Assembly: GCA_902782465.1 (NCBI GenBank)
Contig: CACZNH010000011.1
Location: 1-64,000 of the forward strand
Direction: 5' to 3'
Length of the DNA stretch: 64,000 bases
From: an uncultured Bacteroidales bacterium
GTDB lineage: Bacteria; Bacteroidota; Bacteroidia; Bacteroidales; Muribaculaceae
Part shown: positions 9,007 through 17,303 of the stretch, one piece after another
Numbering within the stretch: position 1 is the stretch's first letter
How the letters are laid out: each line of letters begins with the position of its first letter
The notes under the pieces: generated by a model
The model's input: the letters and a program-made list of their open reading frames with translations, nothing else
The model's database searches: none
Told to the model about the DNA's origin: nothing
Program-made: the position numbers and the translations under genes

Positions 9007-9108
9007 TGTTAATAAGAGTTTTTAAGTTGTTAGTTTTAAGTTTTAAGTACGATGACTATCGCCTATAATTAGGCACGAGGCTTGATGTTGCAAATCCCGT
9101 ACCAATTC

Positions 9109-9879
9109 TTATCCCTTGATGTGAGTGCCCTTGTCAGGCTTGCCCAGTTGTGAGGGGCAGGTGATGATGACCTCCTTCACGCCGTGTTCTATAGCCTGGA
9201 AGGCATGGTCAACCTTGTTATCAAACCAGCCCTCGATAATCTCCATGTCGCGCAGGGTCTTGTACTGCGTGCGGCGCAGGTTGGCAACGGCGCTGTCGGG
9301 GTCTTTAGGATTGAGCAGCACACCTTTTTTCTCAAAGCAGTAGATGAGCGTGATGTTATAGCGCAAGGCCAGGGCGCGGGCTATCTCGGCTGCCATCGCA
9401 TCGGTCTCGTTGAAAAGCAGGTTGCCGCGGCCGTCATGGGTGATGGGAGCAAGCACAGGGACGATGCCTGAGTCAACCAGTTGGGCAATGCCGGCAGTAT
9501 TCACTTGGCGCACCTGACCCGTGTCCCCCAGTCGTCCATCAGCCAACTTGACACTGGTGACCAGGTTCATATCGGCACCAGTCACACCCAGGGCATTGAC
9601 CTTGTTGCCCTGCAGCAACGAGACGAACAGTCGGCTCACCAGTCCGCCATAGACCATGGTGAGCAACTTGAGGGTACCCGCGTCAACAACAGGGCGGTCA
9701 TCGATGAGCTTGGTCTTGATGCCCATCTTGTTTCCAATTTCCTGGGCCATCATGTTGCCGCTGAAGATAAGCATCTTTTTTCCCTTGATGGCGGCGAAAG
9801 CCTTGACAAAGGTGCGCAACTCGTCAGCTTTCTCGACAATCTTGCCACTGACCTTAACGATAGTGAAGTTTTCGTTCAT
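9109..9879 (-). CDS. ArgB-like N-acetyl(succinyl)glutamate kinase with altered active-site loop
   Basis: 256 aa amino-acid-kinase fold protein that aligns along its full length with Bacteroidales ArgB (MVYGGL, NALGxTGADMN, PVxAPxTHDGxGN, LIYCFEKKGVL). The first lysine (K9) and the ATP-side lysine (K222) are present. The glycine-rich HGGG loop that holds the phosphates is replaced by FSGNM (39-43), and the first GG is SG (11-12). In the NTNAD motif, FNETD (156-160) keeps only the last Asp, losing the asparagine that binds the substrate amino acid. The GGMIPK motif reads EGWFDNK. Either a diverged kinase with another substrate or a non-catalytic paralogue is possible. The alignment is from memory of the family. 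I therefore withhold the argB symbol. Confidence 0.8.
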   Translation of the reverse strand: MNENFTIVKVSGKIVEKADELRTFVKAFAAIKGKKMLIFSGNMMAQEIGNKMGIKTKLIDDRPVVDAGTLKLLTMVYGGLVSRLFVSLLQGNKVNALGVTGADMNLVTSVKLADGRLGDTGQVRQVNTAGIAQLVDSGIVPVLAPITHDGRGNLLFNETDAMAAEIARALALRYNITLIYCFEKKGVLLNPKDPDSAVANLRRTQYKTLRDMEIIEGWFDNKVDHAFQAIEHGVKEVIITCPSQLGKPDKGTHIKG

Positions 9880-9918
9880 ATTTCTTTGAGTTTCAAGTTC
9901 CTGGTCTTCAATCGTTAG

Positions 9919-9989
9919 TTTCTATAGATGCTATAGATACTATAGTTTCTATAGATTAATTCAATAACTTAGCGCCTTAGCGGCTTAGC
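9919..9989. repeat. Short tandem repeats between prfB and the argB-like gene
   Basis: Two clusters stand in the 123-bp gap: four CTATAG palindromes at 9-11-bp spacing (9921-9955) and three copies of an 8-mer ending CTTAGCG (about 9967-9990). They have no obvious coding or promoter role. Comparable 7-8-bp arrays lie in other gaps of this window. Confidence 0.5.
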
Positions 9990-10002
9990 GTGGGGGTAGG
10001 CG

Positions 10003-11112
10003 TCAGCTCTCGGCAAACTCCATCAGGTAAGCCTTGATGAAGTCGTCCAGGTCACCGTCCATCACACCGCCCACGTCGCTCGTCTGGTGGTTGGTGCGGT
10101 GGTCCTTCACGCGGCGGTCATCAAAGACGTAGCTGCGAATCTGGCTGCCCCATTCGATTTTCTTCTTGCTGTCTTCCACCTTGCGCTGCTCTTCTTGACG
10201 GTGCTGCAACTCCTTGTTATACAGGATGGAGCGCAGGTTGCGCAAGGCGTTCTCGCGGTTCTTGGGCTGGTCGCGGGTCTCGGTGTTCTCAACCAGGATT
10301 TCCTCTTCCTCGCCCGTATAGGGGTCCTTGTACTGGTAGCGCACGCGCACACCCGATTCCACCTTGTTCACGTTCTGGCCACCGGCACCGCCGCTGCGGA
10401 AGGTGTCCCACGATATTCTCGCCGGGTCAAGGGTGATTTCGATGGTATCATCGACCATCGGGGTGACGAATACCGAGGCAAACGAGGTCATGCGCTTGCC
10501 CTGGGCGTTATAGGGCGACACGCGCACCAGGCGGTGCACGCCGTTCTCGCTCTTGAGGTAGCCGTAGGCAAAGTCGCCCTCGATGCTGATGGTCACGCTC
10601 TTGATGCCCGCCTCATCACCGTCGATGAGGTGCTCGATGGCGGTCTTGTAGCCGTGACGCTCACACCAGCGCAGGTACATACGCATCAGCATCGATGCCC
10701 AGTCCTGGCTCTCGGTGCCGCCGGCGCCCGAGTTGATTTTCAGGATGGCGTCCATCTTGTCCTCCTCATGTCGCAGCATGTTGCGCAATTCGAGTTTCTC
10801 GAGCATCGCCATCGCCTTGGTATAGAGCGCGTCGAGTTCATTTTCCTCGACGAGACCTTCCTTCACGAAGTCAAATCCCGTGGAAACCTCGTCAACGGCG
10901 AGTTCCACTTCCTCGCAACCGTTAATCCAGTTGCGCAACGACTTGATTTTCTTCATCTGCGCCTCGGCGGCCTTCTGGTCCTGCCAGAAGTCGGGTACAT
11001 GGGTTCGCAGTTCTTCTTCCTCGACCTCGATTTTCTTGCCATCGATGTCCAGGTAGCGTTTCAGGTCGTCTTTGCGTTGTTGTAATTCCTTGAGTTGTTC
11101 TAGTGTAATCAT
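10003..11112 (-). CDS. prfB: Peptide chain release factor 2
   Basis: 369 aa. It recognises UGA and UAA and triggers peptide release on the ribosome. The GGQ loop is seen in RSGGAGGQNVNKVESGVR, and the codon-recognition tripeptide region reads RVSPYNAQG (SPY where E. coli has SPF). Unlike E. coli prfB, the frame is continuous: where E. coli has the programmed +1 site CTTTGAC, the sequence here reads CTGGAC (near 11047-11052). So the autoregulatory frameshift is absent. It starts 9 bp after the acyl-CoA ligase gene and is probably cotranscribed with it. Confidence 0.95.
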   Translation of the reverse strand: MITLEQLKELQQRKDDLKRYLDIDGKKIEVEEEELRTHVPDFWQDQKAAEAQMKKIKSLRNWINGCEEVELAVDEVSTGFDFVKEGLVEENELDALYTKAMAMLEKLELRNMLRHEEDKMDAILKINSGAGGTESQDWASMLMRMYLRWCERHGYKTAIEHLIDGDEAGIKSVTISIEGDFAYGYLKSENGVHRLVRVSPYNAQGKRMTSFASVFVTPMVDDTIEITLDPARISWDTFRSGGAGGQNVNKVESGVRVRYQYKDPYTGEEEEILVENTETRDQPKNRENALRNLRSILYNKELQHRQEEQRKVEDSKKKIEWGSQIRSYVFDDRRVKDHRTNHQTSDVGGVMDGDLDDFIKAYLMEFAES

Positions 11113-11121
11113 TTATGGTTG

Positions 11122-12966
11122 TTACTCGTTATTCGTTTTCTTCTTGCGGTAGTCGGCGGCATACATGGCGTCAATCAGCGGACGATAGCGCTTGTTGATG
11201 ACGGCACGCCTGATTTTGAGGGTGTTGGTCAATTCGCCGCTCTCCATGGTGAAAGCCTTGGGCAGCAGCACGAAGCGCTTGATCTGCTCATAGCTGGCCA
11301 GGCCCTTCTGGTAGTCGTTGATGCGGTCCTCAATCATTTTGCGGATGTCGGGGTGATTGACCATTTCCTCGATGGTGCGGTGCTCGATGTGTTTCTTATC
11401 GGCAAAGTTTTTCAGTTCCTCAAAGGCGGGCACGATGAGTGCCGACACATATTTGCGGCCGTCACCGATGATGGCTACCTGCTCGATGTACTTGTCCTGT
11501 CCCAGCATCGTTTCGAGCACCTGCGGGGCAATGTACTTGCCGTTGCTGGTCTTGAACAGGTCCTTGAGGCGCTCGGTGAGGATGAGTTCGCCTGTCGGGG
11601 CAATTTCACCGCAGTCGCCGGTGTGGAACCAGCCGTCGGCGTCTATGGCCTCGGCGGTCTCCTTGGGCTTGTTGTAGTAACCTTTCATCACGGTGGGACC
11701 CTTGACCAGAATCTCGTTCTTGTCTCCGATTTTCACTTCGATGTTCGAGATGGGCATACCGATGGTGCCCAGGGTCCACTCGCCGGGCTTGAAGAAGCTC
11801 ACCGACGCGTTGGTCTCGCTCAGGCCGTAGCCGATGCAGATGTTGATGCCCACGGCGTGCAGGAACTCGGTGATGTTGTCGCTGAGCATGGCGCCGGCGG
11901 TGGGGAACAGCTTGCCGTCGGTCACGCCGATGGCGCCGCGCAGCTTCTTGAAGACTTTCTTCTCAAAGTACTGGTACTGCTTCTCGATGACAGCGGGCGC
12001 TTTCTTGCCCACGCGGGCATACTTCATGTTGCGCACCTTGCCAATGCGGATGGCCTGCTTGACCATCATGCGCACCACGGGCTTGGCGTTGGCGAGGTTG
12101 TCGTTGACGGCAGTATAGACCTTCTCCCAGAAACGCGGCACGCTGCACATGTAGTTGGGCTGCACCTCCTTGACGGCGCGCTGGATTTCCTTGGGGTTGT
12201 AGTTGATGGCAACGCGGATGCCGGTACACATGCACACCATGGTCCAACCCAGCTCAAACACGTGGCTGAAGGGCAGGAAACTCAGCGACACGTCGTTCTG
12301 GTCGTCAATCATGGTGTCAAAGCGCTCGATGTGGGCATCCATGGCCGAACTCATGTTGCTGTGAGTGAGCATCACGCCCTTGGGGACACCCGTGGTGCCT
12401 GACGTGTATATCAGGTACATGATGTCGGTCGGTTCGCCAGCCTGCTTGCGCTCATCGATGGCATCGGTCACCTCCTTGCCCAACTTGTCGCCGGTGGACA
12501 GGAATTCCTCCCACGTGAGCGAGGTCTTGTCGCCGGTATCACGCTTCACGGTCGGGTTCAACGTGACGATGAACTTGAGCGTCGGGCACTCGTCGATGAT
12601 TTGACGAGCGATGTCATATTGTCCCTGGTCGCCGACAAACAGGATGTTGGCGCCCGAATCGTTCACGATATAGGCGGCCTCGTCCTTGCTGCTCGTGGCA
12701 TAGATGGGGACAGGGATGGCACGGTTATAGAAAGCGCCGAAGTGGATAATCAGCACCTCGGGGCAATTTTGGGTAAACAGGCACACGCGGCCCTGAGGCT
12801 CAATGCCTCCGGCATAGAGCGCCCCTGCGGCACGTTCTATCTGCTCGGCAAAACCCTCCCAAGTGATGGAGGACCACACCTGGGTCTCGTAGTCACGGAA
12901 ACGCAATGCTTCCTTGCTGCCGTACTTGGCGCACTGTTGCGGTATCAGTTCTACAAATCTATTCAT
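11122..12966 (-). CDS. Long-chain fatty-acid-CoA ligase (AMP-forming)
   Basis: 614 aa member of the ANL superfamily that activates fatty acids to acyl-CoA via an acyl-AMP intermediate. The P-loop-like motif YTSGTTGVPKGVMLTH lies at about residues 190-205, the adenine-binding GYGLSETNAS near 380, and the hinge/ATP motif DGWFHTGDCGEI...LTERLKDLFKTSNGKYIAP near 440-475. Length is typical of bacterial FadD-type and Bacteroidetes AMP-dependent synthetases. It has a well-formed promoter 34-65 bp upstream and leads an operon with prfB. Chain-length preference cannot be read from sequence. Confidence 0.9.
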   Translation of the reverse strand: MNRFVELIPQQCAKYGSKEALRFRDYETQVWSSITWEGFAEQIERAAGALYAGGIEPQGRVCLFTQNCPEVLIIHFGAFYNRAIPVPIYATSSKDEAAYIVNDSGANILFVGDQGQYDIARQIIDECPTLKFIVTLNPTVKRDTGDKTSLTWEEFLSTGDKLGKEVTDAIDERKQAGEPTDIMYLIYTSGTTGVPKGVMLTHSNMSSAMDAHIERFDTMIDDQNDVSLSFLPFSHVFELGWTMVCMCTGIRVAINYNPKEIQRAVKEVQPNYMCSVPRFWEKVYTAVNDNLANAKPVVRMMVKQAIRIGKVRNMKYARVGKKAPAVIEKQYQYFEKKVFKKLRGAIGVTDGKLFPTAGAMLSDNITEFLHAVGINICIGYGLSETNASVSFFKPGEWTLGTIGMPISNIEVKIGDKNEILVKGPTVMKGYYNKPKETAEAIDADGWFHTGDCGEIAPTGELILTERLKDLFKTSNGKYIAPQVLETMLGQDKYIEQVAIIGDGRKYVSALIVPAFEELKNFADKKHIEHRTIEEMVNHPDIRKMIEDRINDYQKGLASYEQIKRFVLLPKAFTMESGELTNTLKIRRAVINKRYRPLIDAMYAADYRKKKTNNE

Positions 12967-12999
12967 AGGGCAAAGATGCTTTATGATTCAACTAATCGG

Positions 13000-13031
13000 C
13001 AAAGATACAAAAAATCTCGCTATTCACCAAA
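13000..13031 (-). promoter_or_regulatory. Promoter of the acyl-CoA ligase/prfB operon
   Basis: On the minus strand TTTG (13031-13028), a 20-bp spacer and TAtcTTTG (13007-13000) fit the Bacteroidetes primary-sigma consensus. The start codon is 33 bp downstream. Confidence 0.75.
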
Positions 13032-13126
13032 AACGGAATCATTTTTGGCTTTTTTCTAGATTTACAGGATTCTCTAGATTTGCTGCAAAGATAATTAACG
13101 CTGCAGTTTTGTAACAGAATTGGCCG

Positions 13127-13146
13127 TAATGCAATCGGTTGCATTA
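13127..13146. promoter_or_regulatory. LacI-family-type operator upstream of the maltodextrin operon
   Basis: A perfect palindrome with 8-bp arms TAATGCAA/TTGCATTA around TCGG. The core AATCGGTT fits the AANCGNTT core of LacI-family operators. It lies 53-72 bp upstream of the -7 box (13199-13206) of the MFS-malQ-pullulanase operon. No LacI gene is present in the window. Confidence 0.6.
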
Positions 13147-13198
13147 TTTTTTCGTCATTCAATTTACATTATTAATTACAAAATATCATATTGTTCGT

Positions 13199-13206
13199 TA
13201 TATTTG
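13199..13206 (+). promoter_or_regulatory. Putative -7 box of the maltodextrin operon
   Basis: TAtaTTTG, 59 bp before the ATG at 13266. No good -33 TTTG at the standard spacing, as expected for an activator-dependent promoter. Confidence 0.55.
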
Positions 13207-13265
13207 TAGCTGTTTAACAGCCGTACCTTAAGAATTATCACAATAACCAAAAAATATAATCGATT

Positions 13266-14600
13266 ATGAGAACTAAACCGGATTTGAAATTTAACCAGCT
13301 GTGGAACATCAGCTTCGGTTTCTTTGGAGTGCAGATTGCCTACGCTCTGCAGAGTGCGAATATCAGCCGCATTTTTGCGACTTTGGGTGCCGATCCGCAC
13401 AACTTGAGTTATTTCTGGATTTTGCCTCCGTTGATGGGCATGGTTGTCCAGCCGCTCGTGGGCTACTTCAGTGACAAGACGTGGCTGGGCCGTTGGGGCC
13501 GCCGCATCCCTTACCTGTTGATTGGAGCCCTTGCTGCCGTGATTGTGATGTGCCTGCTGCCCAATGCGGGTTCATTTGGCCTGACCGTTGCCGGTGCCAT
13601 GATTTTCGGCCTGATTGCCCTGATGTTCCTTGACACGAGCATCAATATGGCGATGCAGCCCTTCAAGATGATGGTGGGCGACATGGTCAACGAGAAACAG
13701 AAGGCCAAGGCCTACAGCATCCAGTCGTTCCTGTGCAATGCGGGTTCGCTCGTGGGCTATGTCTTCCCGTTCCTGTTCACTGCCTTGCTGGGAAAAGCCA
13801 TCAATGAGGCTCCCGAGGGTGTCGTGCCCATGAGTGTGAAGCTGTCGTTCTATGTGGGAGCTGCCATTCTCATCCTGTGCGTACTGTACACCATCAGCCA
13901 CGTGAAGGAGTATACCCCCGCCGAGATGGCCGAGTTCAACGCTGCCGCCAATTCCGAGGGGCAGGAAGAAAAGACTGCAACGGAAATGAGTCCTGCTCAA
14001 AAGAAGCACGCCTACAGGGTATTCCTTGAAGTGGGTCTTGTGCAGTTCTTCTGCTGGGCAGCCTTCATGTACATGTGGACCTACACCAACGGCACCATCG
14101 CTGATACCGTGTGGAACACCACCGAAGCCTCCAGTGCGGGTTACCAAGAGGCCGGCAACTGGGTGGGCATCCTGTTCGCCGTTCAGGCTATCGGCAGTGT
14201 GCTGTGGGCTGTTGTGCTGCCGCAGTTCAAGAACATCAAGGTGGCTTACGCCTTGAGTCTTGTGATTGGTGGCATCGGCTTCGCCATGGTGCCTTACATC
14301 CATAACCAGTACATGCTGTTTGTGCCTTACTTCCTCATCGGTTTCGCTTGGGCTGCCATGCTGGCCATGCCGTTCACCCTGGTGACCAACGCCTTCGAGG
14401 GCAGCAGCCGCATGGGTACCGCGTTGGGTCTGTTCAACTGCACCATCTGCTTGCCGCAGATTATTGCAGCCGCATTGGGTGGTGTGCTGCTTGCTGCCAT
14501 GGGCAGTGTGCAGGGCAACATGCTCCTGCTGGCAGGCATCCTGCTGGCTGTGGGTGCCGTTTGCGTCTTCTTAATCGAGGACAAAAAACACAAGAACTAA
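13266..14600 (+). CDS. MFS sugar transporter (SLC45/GPH-like), probable maltose or maltodextrin carrier
   Basis: 444 aa, about 12 hydrophobic helices. The loop between helices 2 and 3 reads PLVGYFSDKTWLGRWGRRIPYLLIG, with the D-x-x-x-x-R-x-G-R-R-x-P pattern of SLC45/GPH-type sugar:cation symporters. The central loop (about 215-245) is hydrophilic and glutamate-rich. It is the first gene of a three-gene unit with a 4-alpha-glucanotransferase 21 bp downstream and a pullulanase overlapping that. This points to inner-membrane uptake of maltose or short maltodextrins. Substrate is inferred from context only. Confidence 0.85.
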   Translation: MRTKPDLKFNQLWNISFGFFGVQIAYALQSANISRIFATLGADPHNLSYFWILPPLMGMVVQPLVGYFSDKTWLGRWGRRIPYLLIGALAAVIVMCLLPNAGSFGLTVAGAMIFGLIALMFLDTSINMAMQPFKMMVGDMVNEKQKAKAYSIQSFLCNAGSLVGYVFPFLFTALLGKAINEAPEGVVPMSVKLSFYVGAAILILCVLYTISHVKEYTPAEMAEFNAAANSEGQEEKTATEMSPAQKKHAYRVFLEVGLVQFFCWAAFMYMWTYTNGTIADTVWNTTEASSAGYQEAGNWVGILFAVQAIGSVLWAVVLPQFKNIKVAYALSLVIGGIGFAMVPYIHNQYMLFVPYFLIGFAWAAMLAMPFTLVTNAFEGSSRMGTALGLFNCTICLPQIIAAALGGVLLAAMGSVQGNMLLLAGILLAVGAVCVFLIEDKKHKN

Positions 14601-14621
14601 GAACTTTAAACTACTATAATC

Positions 14622-17303
14622 ATGAAAGTTAGATTCAACATCGAGTACGGCACCGTTTATGGTGAAAATCTTGTACTCAATATCGTGAATAGCGACACCG
14701 GCGAGAAGGCTGCTAGCCATGTAATGAAGCCGGCAAGTGACAGAATATGGAAATGTGACCTTGATGTTCCCGCCAAGGCCGGTTACATCGACTATTACTA
14801 CAGCGTGGAGCGCGATGGCAAGCAGATGCGCCAGGAGTGGACGGTCATTCCTCATCGTCTGGACCTGAATGCCTCGAGGGCTTCACGATATATCACCTAT
14901 GACCACTGGAACGACATGCCCGATGACAGCTACCTGTACAGCTCGGCCTTTACCGACTGTGTGGCGCTGCGCAAACATCAGCCTGTCGCCAAGTGCAAGT
15001 TCCCGACCATCGTGCAATTGAAAGTGCGTGCACCACAGCTGCGCACGGGCGAGGTGCTGGGCGTCGTGGGCAATGAGCCGACGCTGGGCGACTGGGACGA
15101 GAGCAAGGCTCTCAAGATGACCGAGCACAACCACAACGAGTGGGTCATCTCGCTCGATGGTGCGGCTTTCAAGAAGGCGTTTGTGGAGTTCAAGTTTGTC
15201 ATCATGGGCGGCAAGAACAAGGCCGTCATCTGGGAGACTGGCGACAACCGCACCGTCCTGCTGCCTGTCCTCAAGGATGGCGAGCACATCGTCTATGAGT
15301 TGCAGCAGGCCTATTTCCCGCTCTATCCCGTCAAGCTCGCGGGAACCGTGGTGCCCATCTTCTCGCTGCGCAGCGAGGGCAGCTTCGGCGTGGGCGATTT
15401 CGGTGACCTCAAGCTGATGGTGGACTGGGTGGCCAGCACGGGTCAGCGTGCCCTGCAGGTGTTGCCCATCAACGACACCACCATCACCCACACGTGGAGC
15501 GACAGCTACCCCTACAACAGCATCAGCATCTACGCCCTGCATCCGCAGTACATGGACCTGCGCCAGCTGCCCAAACTCGCCGACAAAAAACGTGCCGCCG
15601 AGTTCGAGAAACTGCGCAAGGAACTGAATGCCCTGCCGCAAATCGATTATGAGCGCGTCAACAATGCCAAGCGCGAGTACATCAAACTGCTGTTCGAGCA
15701 GGAGGGCGCACAAGTGCTCAAGAGCGACGAATTCAAGAGGTTCTTTGACGCCAACCAGGATTGGCTGGTGCCCTATGCCGCATTCAGCCACTACCGTGAC
15801 CTGTACGGCACGGCAACCTTCTCGAAGTGGCCCACGCACCACACCTTCAGCGACGAGGAGCGTGCAGCGATGTCCAATCCGCGCACCAAGGCGTTTAGGG
15901 AGGCTGCCCTGTGGTACTACGTTCAGTATTACCTCGACAAGCAGATGCACGCCGCCCATGAGTATGCCCAGAGCAAGCACGTCATCCTCAAGGGTGACAT
16001 TCCCATCGGCATCAGCCGCGACAGTGTCGAGGCATGGGTAGAACCCAAGTACTTCAACCTCAACGGCCAGGCAGGTGCTCCGCCCGATGCCTTCTCGACC
16101 AACGGTCAGAACTGGGGCTTCCCGACCTATAACTGGGACGTGATGCTCGCCGATGGCTGCAAGTGGTGGGTAAAGCGTTTCCGCAAGATGGCGCAGTACT
16201 TCGACGCCTACCGCATCGACCATGTGCTGGGATTCTTCCGCATCTGGGAAATCCCCATCAATGCTGTCCACGGTCTGCTGGGCCAGTTCTCGCCCTCGCA
16301 GGGCATGAGCGCCGATGAAATCCGCAGCTACGGCCTCAACTTCCAGGAGAAGCTGATGACCGAGCCCTTTATTGCCGACTGGGTGCTGGACCGCATCTTC
16401 GGTGAGAAGGCCGACCTGGTGCGTCAGAAGTATGTGGAGCGTACGCATGACGACATCTACCGCATGAAGCCCGAGTATGAAACCCAGCGCAAGATTGAGG
16501 CGGCATTCCAAGGCAAGACCAACGACGAGGACATCTGGCTGCGCGACGGCCTGTATGCCCTCATCAGCGACGTGCTGTTTGTGCGCGACCGCAAGAATCC
16601 CGCCCTGTATCACCCGCGCATCTCGGTGCAGTTCGACTTCATCTACGAGGCGCTCTACGACAACGACAAGGCGGCCTTCAACAAGCTCTACAACGAGTAC
16701 TACTACCACCGCAACAACGACTTCTGGTATCACGAGGCGATGAAGAAACTGCCCAAACTGGTGCAGGCCACCCGCATGCTCGTGTGTGCCGAGGATCTGG
16801 GCATGGTGCCCGACTGCGTGGCATGGGTAATGAACGAGTTGCGCATCCTGAGCCTCGAAATCCAGTCGATGCCCAAGGACAACCACATCAAGTTCGGCAA
16901 TCTCAACGCCAACCCCTACCGCAGTGTCGCCACCATCTCGACCCACGACATGCCCACGATGAGGCAGTGGTGGGACGAGGACTGGGACCGCACCCAGGAA
17001 TACTTCAACACGTCGCTGTGGCACAGCGAGGCTGCTCCCCATCCGCTTCCCGGATGGCTGGCCGACGACATCGTTCGTGCCCACCTCGCCAGTCCGTCGA
17101 TGCTGTGCCTGCTCTCGTTGCAGGATTGGCTCGCCATCGATGAGAAGATGCGTCTGGCCGATGCCGATGCCGAGCGCATCAACATCCCGGCCAATCCGCG
17201 TCACTATTGGCGCTACCGCATGCATCACACCATCGAGCAGCTGATGAAGGCCGATGCATTCAACAACCACCTTAAGGAAATCATCTCTCAAAGTGGACGC
17301 TAA
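14622..17303 (+). CDS. malQ: 4-alpha-glucanotransferase (amylomaltase, GH77) with two CBM20-like domains
   Basis: 893 aa, no signal peptide, so cytoplasmic. It disproportionates maltodextrins, moving glucan chains and releasing glucose. Two N-terminal starch-binding CBM20-like modules (about 1-105 and 125-240; the second has GNEPTLGDWDESKALKM) precede the GH77 barrel (about 255-885). Catalytic residues visible: nucleophile D533 in YRIDHVLGFFR, acid/base E724 in CAEDLGM, and stabiliser D776 in STHDMPT. A GH77 insertion typical of the longer bacterial and plant DPE2-like type is present. Its TAA shares its last base with the ATG of the pullulanase gene, which indicates translational coupling. 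Confidence 0.93.
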   Translation: MKVRFNIEYGTVYGENLVLNIVNSDTGEKAASHVMKPASDRIWKCDLDVPAKAGYIDYYYSVERDGKQMRQEWTVIPHRLDLNASRASRYITYDHWNDMPDDSYLYSSAFTDCVALRKHQPVAKCKFPTIVQLKVRAPQLRTGEVLGVVGNEPTLGDWDESKALKMTEHNHNEWVISLDGAAFKKAFVEFKFVIMGGKNKAVIWETGDNRTVLLPVLKDGEHIVYELQQAYFPLYPVKLAGTVVPIFSLRSEGSFGVGDFGDLKLMVDWVASTGQRALQVLPINDTTITHTWSDSYPYNSISIYALHPQYMDLRQLPKLADKKRAAEFEKLRKELNALPQIDYERVNNAKREYIKLLFEQEGAQVLKSDEFKRFFDANQDWLVPYAAFSHYRDLYGTATFSKWPTHHTFSDEERAAMSNPRTKAFREAALWYYVQYYLDKQMHAAHEYAQSKHVILKGDIPIGISRDSVEAWVEPKYFNLNGQAGAPPDAFSTNGQNWGFPTYNWDVMLADGCKWWVKRFRKMAQYFDAYRIDHVLGFFRIWEIPINAVHGLLGQFSPSQGMSADEIRSYGLNFQEKLMTEPFIADWVLDRIFGEKADLVRQKYVERTHDDIYRMKPEYETQRKIEAAFQGKTNDEDIWLRDGLYALISDVLFVRDRKNPALYHPRISVQFDFIYEALYDNDKAAFNKLYNEYYYHRNNDFWYHEAMKKLPKLVQATRMLVCAEDLGMVPDCVAWVMNELRILSLEIQSMPKDNHIKFGNLNANPYRSVATISTHDMPTMRQWWDEDWDRTQEYFNTSLWHSEAAPHPLPGWLADDIVRAHLASPSMLCLLSLQDWLAIDEKMRLADADAERINIPANPRHYWRYRMHHTIEQLMKADAFNNHLKEIISQSGR

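Noticed and set aside
14883-17291. Long minus-strand ORF of 802 codons opposite malQ
   Set aside because: It has no recognisable domain, its peptide is a rich in V, G, H, L mirror of the malQ codon pattern, and the plus-strand protein has all GH77 catalytic motifs.
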